Below are positions 1 through 5,759 of a stretch of DNA of 9,897 nt, piece after piece. This DNA is from Gammaproteobacteria bacterium (GTDB lineage Bacteria > Pseudomonadota > Gammaproteobacteria > Pseudomonadales > Pseudohongiellaceae): the NCBI GenBank assembly GCA_003514305.1, contig DORE01000219.1:746-10642 (forward strand), given 5' to 3'. The notes under the pieces were generated by a model that saw only the letters and a list, made by a program, of their open reading frames with translations, made no database searches and was not told the DNA's origin. The position numbers and the translations under genes are program-made. Positions within the stretch are counted from its first letter, which is position 1; every line of letters begins with the position of its first letter.

Positions 1-53
1 ACGCAATCCGTGTGCTTGCAAAGAACACAATTATCTCCAACGACGAATGTCAT
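1..53 (-). CDS. fdxA: Ferredoxin FdxA, N-terminal fragment (runs off left edge)
   Basis: Reading the minus strand from the ATG at 53-51 gives 17 complete codons, MTFVVGDNCVLCKHTDC, before the window ends. This is the start of the seven-iron (3Fe-4S plus 4Fe-4S) ferredoxin FdxA, a small soluble electron carrier of about 107 residues. The visible cysteines C9, C12 and C17 have the spacing of the first cluster motif; the remaining ligands lie outside the window. A weak AAGG ribosome binding site (complement of 65-68) lies 11 nt before the start. The gene follows mutS in the same direction across a 135-bp gap (54-188), where I see no clear terminator or strong promoter. The fdxA-mutS pairing matches the order I recall for Pseudomonas. 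The identification rests on few residues but on a very characteristic N-terminus. Confidence 0.85.
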   Translation of the reverse strand, partial: MTFVVGDNCVLCKHTDC

Positions 54-188
54 GATGCGACTTACCTTAGTCCATATCCCTGTGTATCGCTGACTCATGC
101 GGTTTGAAATTAAAGATCATCGGGCTGCCGCCTACTCAACAGCGACGTAATTCTAGCAGCATTTAAACGCGTTTTCCCGAGCAGTTAC

Positions 189-2786
189 TTACTTAAAAAA
201 GCGCTTTCTTAGATCATAAATAATGTTGAGCGCCTCCTTAGCGGAAATCTCGTCTGGATTAATTCTTTCGAGAAATTCGAGAGCCGTGTGTGATTGGCCT
301 CCGAATAGTTCGGTTTGCAGTGGTGTTGTTTTAGCCCCACTTGAAGTTGTGTTGGCGGTGCCTTGACTGGATTCACCAATTTCCAGCTCAGTGAGTTTCT
401 GGCGAGCTGATTGAATAACTGGCAAAGGGATTCCGGCAAGCTGGGCAACCTGCAGACCATAGCTTTGATTGGCTGGACCAGCCTTGACGCTGTGCAGAAA
501 TATAATGCCGCTGTCATGCTCTGTAGCGTCAAGATGCACATTAGTGATGTTGGGAAAATTTTCAGCCAGTGCAGTAAGCTCAAAATAGTGTGTCGCGAAT
601 AAGGTAAAGGCATTAAGTTTCTCAACCACGTAGATCGCCGCTGACCATGCGAGCGCCAGACCGTCAAAAGTGCTCGTACCACGGCCTATTTCATCCATCA
701 ATACCAAGCTATTGCCCGTGGCGTTGTGGAGAATATTTGCCGTCTCTGTCATTTCAACCATAAATGTTGATCTTCCTCCGGCGAGATCGTCAGAAGATCC
801 GATACGAGTAAAGATTCGGTCCACTGGCCCGAGTGTTGCTGCCCTAGCAGGCACACAGCTTCCGCAGAGAGCGAGCAGCACGATAAGAGCGGTTTGTCGC
901 ATATATGTCGATTTTCCGCCCATGTTCGGGCCGGTTATAATAAGCATCTTCTGCTTCTCATCAAGTTCGGTGTCATTGGCGACGAAGCTGTCGTTTGATA
1001 CAGCCTCTACCACTGGATGGCGCCCTCCAGAGATGGTGATTCCGCTTTCAGATGTGAGGTTTGGTCGGCAATAGTTCAGTGCACAGGCCCGCTCCGCAAA
1101 ACTTTGCAGCACATCTAAACTGGCGATGGCCTCTGCGCTCAGAATCATCGCTGTCAGTTCTTTAGCCAAAACTTCCATTAATGCCTCATATAAGGATTTT
1201 TCTCGAGCCAGTGCCTTGCTGTTTGCGCTAAGCACCCTGTCTTCGAATTCCTTCAGTTCCGGCGTAACAAACCGTTCAGCGTTTTTTAGGGTTTGCCGTC
1301 TGACGTAATCTGGCGGGAATTCGACGGAAGATTGTCCTTTGCTTACTTCAATGTAGTAGCCGTGAACGCGGTTAAATCCGACTTTTAGCGTGCTTAATCC
1401 AGTACGCTCTTTTTCTCTGCGCTCCAGGTCGATCAGATATTCCCCCGCGTTTTTGCTGAGGTTTCGCAATTCGTCAAGTTCTGCGTCGTATCCGGATGCG
1501 ATTACGCCCCCGTCACGGATAACAACCGGCGGGTTTTCCTCTAGTGCACGGGTCAACAAGCTCTGTTGTTCAGGAAATTCTGCAATCAGTGTGGCCAACT
1601 CGTGGAGTTCAGCGCTCCCATTATCTCTGATAAGCATCTGTAGGTCGGGCAGCAGCAGCAAACTGTCTCTGAGTCTGGCGAGGTCGCGAGGTCGCGCGGT
1701 TCGCAGGCCGAGACGTGCAAGTATGCGTTCCAAGTCTCCGATACCGCGCAGAATCGCAACGCAAGCCTCAAAGCGGTAATCCTGGCGTAGAGTTTCAACA
1801 ATATTCTGGCGCTTGTTCAGCTCGTCATGATTTCTCAACGGACGGTTCAACCAGCGACCCAGCAGTCTGCTTCCCATAGCGGTAGCACAAGTGTCTAAAA
1901 CAGACAGTAATGTGTTGTGGCTGCCACCAGATAAATTGGTGTCAATTTCCAAGTTGCGCCTGCTGGCCGAGTCGAGAATGACGCAGTCACTGGGTTGCTC
2001 GACCTGAATACCCTGTATGTGTGGCAACTCCGAACGTTGGGTCTCTTTCGCATACTGGAAAAGGCACCCAGCCGCCTTTAAAGCCAGATGCATATCCTGG
2101 CAAGAATAGGGGCTAAGATCTTTGACTCCGAACTGCGCGCTTAGTAGCCGCACTGAGTTCGCTTCATCGAATTCCCAGATTGGACGCTGCCGAAGGGCGG
2201 GATGCTTGATGATCTGGTGGACGGCACGAGCATTATCTGGCACAAGAATTTCTGCTGGTTTGGTACGCTCAATTTCTGTGAGAAGCGCATCGCACCCTGA
2301 GACCTCGCTAAAAACGAATCGACCGCTGCTGATGTTTATCGTGGCAATGCCGTAGGATGACTCAGCCTGTTCTGCATGGCTGGTGCTTATTGCCATTAAG
2401 CAGTTGTCTATGCGCTCATCCAGCAGAGCTTCATCACTGACTGTTCCCGGCGTAATGACGCGAACCACCTCGCGTGCAACTGGACCCTTGCTTGTTGCTG
2501 GATCACCGACTTGTTCACAGATGGCTACAGAGACCCCGGCCTCAACAAGTCTAGCCAGGTACCGATCAGCGGCATGGAATGGGATGCCGCACATGGGAAT
2601 TGGTTTACCGGCAGATTTGCCTCTGGCTGTCAGTGTAATGTCCAATAATTCTGATGCATACGCTGCATCATCGAAGAAGAGCTCATAGAAATCACCCATG
2701 CGATAGAACAAGAGTTCATCAGGGTGCTGTGCCTTGATGCGCAGGAATTGCTGCATCATGGGAGTATGTGCGGATGTTTCAGCCAA
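189..2786 (-). CDS. mutS: DNA mismatch repair protein MutS
   Basis: MutS binds mismatches and small loops as a dimer and, with ATP, recruits MutL to start strand-directed repair. The 865-residue product is close to the 853 of E. coli MutS. Visible features, in order: the N-terminal AHTPMMQQ stretch; the mismatch-wedging Phe-x-Glu (F33, E35, in MGDFYELF); the Walker A GPNMGGKST (G619 to T627, K625); the ABC signature region SSDDLAGGRSTF; Walker B LVLMDEIGRGTSTFDG (D698, E699); a QTELF sliding-clamp-type motif at 824-828; and a C-terminal tetramerisation-like segment. The start used is TTG at 2786. It is the only reasonable start that keeps the SAHTPMM extension found in relatives, but no Shine-Dalgarno sequence precedes it. 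The alternative is ATG at 2759 or 2756 (residues 10 and 11), which cuts into the conserved block. The gene diverges from pncC and is followed by fdxA. It appears intact. Confidence 0.97.
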   Translation of the reverse strand: MAETSAHTPMMQQFLRIKAQHPDELLFYRMGDFYELFFDDAAYASELLDITLTARGKSAGKPIPMCGIPFHAADRYLARLVEAGVSVAICEQVGDPATSKGPVAREVVRVITPGTVSDEALLDERIDNCLMAISTSHAEQAESSYGIATINISSGRFVFSEVSGCDALLTEIERTKPAEILVPDNARAVHQIIKHPALRQRPIWEFDEANSVRLLSAQFGVKDLSPYSCQDMHLALKAAGCLFQYAKETQRSELPHIQGIQVEQPSDCVILDSASRRNLEIDTNLSGGSHNTLLSVLDTCATAMGSRLLGRWLNRPLRNHDELNKRQNIVETLRQDYRFEACVAILRGIGDLERILARLGLRTARPRDLARLRDSLLLLPDLQMLIRDNGSAELHELATLIAEFPEQQSLLTRALEENPPVVIRDGGVIASGYDAELDELRNLSKNAGEYLIDLERREKERTGLSTLKVGFNRVHGYYIEVSKGQSSVEFPPDYVRRQTLKNAERFVTPELKEFEDRVLSANSKALAREKSLYEALMEVLAKELTAMILSAEAIASLDVLQSFAERACALNYCRPNLTSESGITISGGRHPVVEAVSNDSFVANDTELDEKQKMLIITGPNMGGKSTYMRQTALIVLLALCGSCVPARAATLGPVDRIFTRIGSSDDLAGGRSTFMVEMTETANILHNATGNSLVLMDEIGRGTSTFDGLALAWSAAIYVVEKLNAFTLFATHYFELTALAENFPNITNVHLDATEHDSGIIFLHSVKAGPANQSYGLQVAQLAGIPLPVIQSARQKLTELEIGESSQGTANTTSSGAKTTPLQTELFGGQSHTALEFLERINPDEISAKEALNIIYDLRKRFFK

Positions 2787-2839
2787 GGATGGTTTTGTGG
2801 TCGAGTAAAAGCGAAATGAACAAGCCTAACAAGCGTTTC

Positions 2840-2868
2840 ATTCTACACAGATAATCTCCTGAATGAAG
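2840..2868 (-). promoter_or_regulatory. Possible mutS promoter
   Basis: On the minus strand, TAGAAT (complement of 2840-2845) is a fair -10 hexamer. Seventeen bases upstream lies CTTCAT (complement of 2863-2868), a poor -35. Initiation would give an untranslated leader of about 45-50 nt before the TTG start. This lies in the mutS/pncC divergent region, where some mutS promoter is expected. The call is weak because the -35 match is poor. Confidence 0.3.
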
Positions 2869-2919
2869 AGTGGTTGTTGTTGATTTTCTCGAATCGTGCA
2901 AAGCAGATATGATGGCAGC

Positions 2920-3429
2920 ATGGAACGGTCCAATAGAATTGAAATTGAAAGCACGGTGAAGGCACTGGCTGACAGCCTCGTGGCAGCGAGTCTTGTCATT
3001 GCAACTGCTGAGTCCTGCACCGGAGGTGGAATTGCTCAGGCTATTACCTCGCTGGCAGGCAGTTCAAGATGGTTTGGCAGTGGGTTTGTGACTTACTCAA
3101 ACGAAGCCAAGCAATCGATGCTTGGTGTACCTGCAGGGCTTTTTGAGCCGAATGCCCCTGGTGCGGTAAGCGACGAAGCGGTTCGTGCTATGGCGACAGG
3201 GGCCATTAGAAGAAGTGGGGCGGATTTGGCGGTAGCGGTTAGCGGCATTGCCGGCCCAGAGGGAGGTAGCGCTGCCAAACCAGTTGGTACCGTCTGGATC
3301 GCGTGGCAGTTTGGCTCCGATATCCGGGTTCGTCGCTTTTTATTCAGCGGAGACCGAGAAGCCATCCGTCATTCGACCATACTCGAAGCGTTGTCGGGCC
3401 TGTTGGCCTACTTCCCTGTTCAAAACTAA
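2920..3429 (+). CDS. pncC: Nicotinamide-nucleotide amidase PncC (CinA C-terminal domain family)
   Basis: PncC hydrolyses nicotinamide mononucleotide to nicotinate mononucleotide and ammonia, returning NMN (for example from NAD-dependent DNA ligase) to NAD synthesis. The product is a stand-alone CinA-C domain of 169 residues, close to the 165 of E. coli PncC/YgaD. Motifs, numbered from ATG 2920: ATAESCTGGGIA (S32), the block WFGSGFVTYSNEAK (Y59, K64), SGIAGPEGGSAAKPVGTVW (about 108-126) and FSGDREAIR (142-150). The Ser, Tyr and Lys are the residues I recall as proposed catalytic ones. The N-terminal MoeA/CinA-N domain of full-length CinA is absent, as usual in gammaproteobacteria. A GTG at 2896 would add eight residues with no homology that I recognise; ATG 2920 is preferred although neither start has a good ribosome binding site. 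The gene lies immediately upstream of the recA promoter, a common linkage, and no terminator separates them. Confidence 0.93.
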   Translation: MERSNRIEIESTVKALADSLVAASLVIATAESCTGGGIAQAITSLAGSSRWFGSGFVTYSNEAKQSMLGVPAGLFEPNAPGAVSDEAVRAMATGAIRRSGADLAVAVSGIAGPEGGSAAKPVGTVWIAWQFGSDIRVRRFLFSGDREAIRHSTILEALSGLLAYFPVQN

Positions 3430-3440
3430 AGGAATGCTTG

Positions 3441-3487
3441 TATTGGCCAATATACTGGTTGTATATACAGTAAAATGCTGCTTTAAT
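3441..3487 (+). promoter_or_regulatory. SOS promoter of recA with LexA box
   Basis: Positions 3455-3470 read CTGGTTGTATATACAG, a CTG-N10-CAG LexA operator of the gammaproteobacterial type with an AT-rich core, embedded in TACTG...CAGTA. TAAAAT at 3471-3476 directly follows the box, as TATAAT does in E. coli recA; the matching -35 position (3449-3454) is poor. Alternatives are TTGTAT (3459-3464) with TTTAAT (3482-3487), or TTGGCC (3443-3448) with TACAGT (3466-3471), both with 17-bp spacers. All of them place LexA over the polymerase site. A perfect 12-bp palindrome, TATTGGCCAATA (3441-3452), abuts the box on its upstream side. The operator lies more than 360 bp from the recA start codon, so it implies a long leader transcript. 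The LexA call is firm; the exact promoter hexamers are not. Confidence 0.85.
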
Positions 3488-3492
3488 CCGGG

Positions 3493-3558
3493 ATGAGTGT
3501 TCGAACAGTGGCACACCGAGGTCTCGCGGGCTTTATCGCTATGATTCCGAGGCGTTAA
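3493..3558 (+). CDS. Possible 21-codon leader peptide in the recA transcript
   Basis: The first ATG downstream of the inferred recA transcription start opens a 21-codon frame beginning MSVRTVAHRGLAG and ending in PRR before TAA (3556-3558). It is cationic, with a short hydrophobic centre (GLAGFIAMIP). There is no properly spaced Shine-Dalgarno sequence; GGG directly abuts the ATG, and the ATG would lie only about 10 nt from the 5' end. Chance is a strong alternative, since short frames are common and this one overlaps paired RNA segments. It is listed because it is the first thing a ribosome could read on an SOS-induced message. Confidence 0.15.
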   Translation: MSVRTVAHRGLAGFIAMIPRR

Positions 3559-3613
3559 ACAAGTGCTTTGGGTCATACGGGTAAGACCTGAATAGAGAGC
3601 CTCCCGCAAGTAC

Positions 3614-3715
3614 ATGATATGGCGGAAAATTTTGCAGGTAGTTGAGGAAAAACTACTCTTTTATGCTCAGAAGCCTGAGCAAACGAGAAGCTTGTTGTGC
3701 ATTCGGACATTGTAG
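3614..3715 (+). CDS. Possible 33-codon small protein in the recA leader
   Basis: ATG 3614 opens a 33-codon frame ending in TAG (3713-3715). It begins MIWRKILQVVEEKLLFY, which can be drawn as an amphipathic helix, and continues with polar residues to a short LLCIRTL tail. Known SOS-induced small proteins such as TisB are of similar size, but I see no sequence match. There is no good ribosome binding site (only AAG at 3608-3610), and the frame coincides with hairpins at 3638-3656 and 3664-3681, which may be the real reason for its composition. Treat it as a candidate only. Confidence 0.17.
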   Translation: MIWRKILQVVEEKLLFYAQKPEQTRSLLCIRTL

Positions 3716-3772
3716 ACGCGGGTCAGGCTAAAGCTCAGCTGCGACCAGCGTCAGTCCGAAGACCGGGCTGAG
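3702..3772 (+). other. Three-helix RNA arm with possible pseudoknot in the recA leader
   Basis: Three nested helices lie on one axis: TTCGGAC 3702-3708 with GTCCGAA 3754-3760, GACGC 3715-3719 with GCGTC 3748-3752, and GGTC 3721-3724 with GACC 3743-3746. The first two helices are separated by a 6-nt bulge opposite a single A, the second and third by a G/A mismatch. The 18-nt apical loop contains CTCAGC (3734-3739), which is complementary to GCTGAG (3767-3772) just downstream of the arm, so an H-type pseudoknot is possible. Sixteen nested pairs in order are unlikely by chance. The fold was found by eye and is untested. Confidence 0.5.
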
Positions 3773-3832
3773 GACAACTAGATTACTCACGGAACCAGGC
3801 ATCAGTTGTAAGTTAAATACAAGGAAACAACT

Positions 3833-4906
3833 ATGATTGAAGATAACGGTAATAAAGAAAAAGCGCTTTCCGCAGCTTTAGCTCAGATCGAGCGGCAGTT
3901 CGGCAAGGGTTCCATGATGCGCCTTGGTGATACAGAGCGTAGCGCCATTCCGGCAATTTCGACTGGATCCTTGGGACTGGACATCGCGTTGGGAATAGGC
4001 GGCTTGCCCCGTGGGCGGATCGTCGAAATTTATGGACCGGAGTCCTCCGGTAAGACGACTTTGACGCTACAGGTGATTGCGGAGGCGCAGAAGGTGGGAG
4101 GAACTTGCGCGTTTATTGATGCGGAGCACGCACTTGATCCGATTTACGCCGATAACCTCGGCGTAGATGTTGAAAATCTATTGGTCAGTCAACCTGATAC
4201 TGGCGAGCAAGCACTAGAAATATGCGACATGGTGGTTCGCTCCGGTGCCGTAGATGTTGTGGTTGTCGATTCGGTGGCGGCATTGACGCCCAAAGCTGAG
4301 ATCGAAGGTGATATGGGTGATAGCCATATGGGGCTGCAGGCCAGACTGATGTCGCAAGCACTTCGGAAGATGACCGCCAACATCAAGAACTCGAACACGT
4401 TGGTGATTTTCATTAATCAAATTCGTATGAAAATTGGTGTCATGTTCGGTTCTCCTGAGACCACGACAGGCGGTAACGCGCTAAAATTTTATTCATCGGT
4501 TCGCCTTGATATTCGCCGCATTGGCTCAATTAAGGATGGCGATGAAGTTGTCGGTAATGAGACACGGGTAAAGGTTGTTAAAAATAAGGTTGCGCCACCT
4601 TTTCGCCAAACCGAATTTCAAATTATGTATGGTCAAGGGATCCACCATCTTGGAGAAGTAATTGATCTCGGCGTACGGCTTAATTTGATCGATAAATCAG
4701 GTGCCTGGTACGCCTATAACGGTGAAAAGATCGGGCAGGGTAAAAAGAACGTCTGTCTGTATTTGGAAGAGAATCCGGGTATTGCAGAGGACATTGAGGC
4801 GTCAATCCGTGCTGAGCTGCTGGAAGAGGATACAAATGCAGATGCCATTGCTGCGAGCGAGGACGTAGTCCTGCTTGCTGATGCTAAGAGCAAATCTGCC
4901 TCCTAA
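3833..4906 (+). CDS. recA: Recombinase RecA
   Basis: RecA polymerises on single-stranded DNA, performs homologous pairing and strand exchange, and as a filament stimulates self-cleavage of LexA, the likely repressor of this promoter. The product has 357 residues (E. coli 353). Visible features: an N-terminal polymerisation helix; Walker A GPESSGKTT (68-76, K74); DAEHA with catalytic E98; Walker B VVVVDS with D146; the DNA-binding L1 region around EGDMGDSHMG (158-167); the L2 region from about 195 to 220 including MFGSPETTTGGN; and an acidic C-terminal tail (LLEEDTNADAIAASED) that ends in a basic-rich KSKSAS. AAGGAA at 3821-3826 is a good ribosome binding site 6 nt before ATG 3833. The gene is intact, sits under the LexA-box promoter with a long leader, and is followed 17 bp later by recX, so the two probably share a transcript. 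Confidence 0.99.
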   Translation: MIEDNGNKEKALSAALAQIERQFGKGSMMRLGDTERSAIPAISTGSLGLDIALGIGGLPRGRIVEIYGPESSGKTTLTLQVIAEAQKVGGTCAFIDAEHALDPIYADNLGVDVENLLVSQPDTGEQALEICDMVVRSGAVDVVVVDSVAALTPKAEIEGDMGDSHMGLQARLMSQALRKMTANIKNSNTLVIFINQIRMKIGVMFGSPETTTGGNALKFYSSVRLDIRRIGSIKDGDEVVGNETRVKVVKNKVAPPFRQTEFQIMYGQGIHHLGEVIDLGVRLNLIDKSGAWYAYNGEKIGQGKKNVCLYLEENPGIAEDIEASIRAELLEEDTNADAIAASEDVVLLADAKSKSAS

Positions 4907-4923
4907 TCTATGAGCTTATCAGT

Positions 4924-5427
4924 ATGGTCGCAATGGAAAAAATTAATACTGCTGATGACTCAGTTCTCCGGCGGGCCGCCATGGAATTCTTGGCCCGCCG
5001 AGAACATTCAGCTCATGAACTCGAAACCAAGCTTAACAGGAAGTTTTCCGCGGTCAGCCCGACTCAGGTATTGAACGTTCTGTCACGCCTGACGGCTGAG
5101 GGCCTGCAGTCTGATGAGCGCTATACGGAGTCGCGAATCCGATATCGACAAGAGAGAGGTTTTGGATACCACAATATTCGTACTGATCTTATCAGCAAAG
5201 GCGTAAGGCCTATTCTGATAGACCAGATGCTCCATCCAGAGGACGATTGTTGGGTAAGCAAGGCGCGAGAATTGGTTAAAAATAGGCTCAGCCCTGCAGA
5301 AGAAAACAATATTGCGAGGATCAGATTTGGCAGCCCGGAGCATATAAAGTTGATGCGCTTCCTCGAGTCGCGAGGCTTCGCGCGGCGTGATATAGGCATT
5401 GCTCTTGAAGGGATATTGATTACCTGA
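4924..5427 (+). CDS. recX: Regulatory protein RecX
   Basis: RecX binds RecA filaments and blocks their extension, lowering recombinase, ATPase and co-protease activity. The 167-residue product matches the usual length of about 150-170 (E. coli 166). It has the tandem three-helix repeats of the family: repeat 1 around AMEFLARREHSAHELETKL, repeat 2 around LTAEGLQSDERYTESRIRYR with GFGYHNIRTDLISKGV, and repeat 3 ending in FLESRGFARRDIGIALEG near the C-terminus. ATG 4924 and ATG 4933 are both possible starts; neither has more than a weak GAG upstream, so translation may depend partly on coupling to recA. The recA stop is only 17 bp upstream and no terminator lies between, consistent with a recA-recX operon. 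alaS, which often follows recX in gammaproteobacteria, is absent here. Confidence 0.93.
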   Translation: MVAMEKINTADDSVLRRAAMEFLARREHSAHELETKLNRKFSAVSPTQVLNVLSRLTAEGLQSDERYTESRIRYRQERGFGYHNIRTDLISKGVRPILIDQMLHPEDDCWVSKARELVKNRLSPAEENNIARIRFGSPEHIKLMRFLESRGFARRDIGIALEGILIT

Positions 5428-5759
5428 AACGCGCGCCACATTGTTTTGCTTCCAGGGAGGGAAGGACGCGAAACTTTTTTTTGCCTTCTCGAACGCGAGA
5501 GTCATGTCGCAGCGGACTTTCCTGTCTCCTCCTTGAGCGATTTTTCTGTTGATTTTACCGATCTTCGAGGATCATGAGATAATTAACAATCGTCCGATAT
5601 TTGCCGAACTCCAAGAAAATAGCCAGCACAACCACTGGAGACAATTTCACTCTGCTGTTGGTGACTCGTGCTTCCAAGAGACCCGATTGCTCGAGCGAGT
5701 CTTGTCTCAGATGAAATCGTTAAAGTCTGCTATAACTGTCCCATGATCATGGAAAAAAT
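5428..5759 (+). other. Intergenic region between recX and the DUF1015 gene, no firm gene
   Basis: These 332 bases hold no gene I can support. The end nearest recX contains CTTCC 5449-5453 with GGAAG 5460-5464, then a run of eight T at 5475-5482, but the spacing is too long for a textbook intrinsic terminator. A small hairpin, TCTCG-AACG-CGAGA, lies at 5487-5500 without a T-run after it. A 65-codon frame from a TTG at 5549 to 5746 has no ribosome binding site or recognisable motif and is probably not coding. A possible -10 element, TATAAC (5731-5736), lies upstream of the next gene without a good -35. Confidence 0.5.
5741..5752 (+). repeat. Perfect 12-bp palindrome before the DUF1015 gene
   Basis: CCATGATCATGG is self-complementary and lies between the TATAAC element (5731-5736) and ATG 5760; its last two G bases are part of the GGAAAA ribosome binding site. 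This position suits a small operator or an RNA element limiting translation, but a 12-bp palindrome can occur by chance. The related string GATCATGAGAT occurs at 5570-5580, which may be coincidence. Confidence 0.3.

Larger units (their letters stand above)
3484..3832 (+). ncRNA. Long structured 5' leader of recA or an independent SOS-controlled small RNA
   Basis: About 350 nt separate the LexA-controlled promoter from recA, with no convincing protein gene. Hairpins visible by eye, 5' to 3': GCGG 3526-3529 with CCGC 3604-3607, stacking outside GAGGC 3549-3553 with GCCTC 3599-3603, which enclose GGTC 3571-3574 with GACC 3585-3588; GTAGTT 3638-3643 with AACTAC 3651-3656, followed by TCTTTT; TGCTCAG 3664-3670 with CTGAGCA 3675-3681; a three-helix arm at 3702-3760; and ACAACT 3774-3779 with AGTTGT 3804-3809. 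The recA ribosome binding site AAGGAA is at 3821-3826. This density of pairing suggests a functional RNA. I do not recognise it as 6S, tmRNA, RNase P or a tRNA. Start and end are inferred; whether it ends early as a small RNA (for example near 3660) or always continues into recA cannot be told from sequence. Confidence 0.5.

Noticed and set aside
209..2688. Open frames of 60-157 codons inside mutS on both strands
   Set aside because: They overlap a full-length, motif-complete mutS and lack ribosome binding sites or recognisable domains; they are frame shadows.
3498..3507. TGTTCGAACA, which resembles a tRNA T-loop or a Bacillus-type LexA site
   Set aside because: No acceptor, D-arm or anticodon structure surrounds it, and the true gammaproteobacterial LexA box is at 3455-3470. 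It is probably a chance palindrome.
3093..3615. Frames opposite pncC and the recA leader (3093-3365 and 3340-3615 minus, 3248-3496 plus)
   Set aside because: They are shadows of pncC, and the parts beyond it run across the LexA box and promoter, with low-complexity or non-protein-like composition.
5449..5482. Intrinsic terminator after recX (CTTCC/GGAAG stem and eight T residues)
   Set aside because: The stem is only 5 bp and the T-run begins about ten bases after it, so it does not fit the standard form. It is mentioned only in the intergenic description.
5083..5505. Minus-strand frames of 140 and 106 codons over recX
   Set aside because: recX is well supported by family motifs and operon position; the antisense frames match nothing.
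5549..5746. 65-codon frame starting at a TTG between recX and the DUF1015 gene
   Set aside because: Rare start codon, no Shine-Dalgarno, no recognisable motif, and it overlaps the probable promoter of the next gene.
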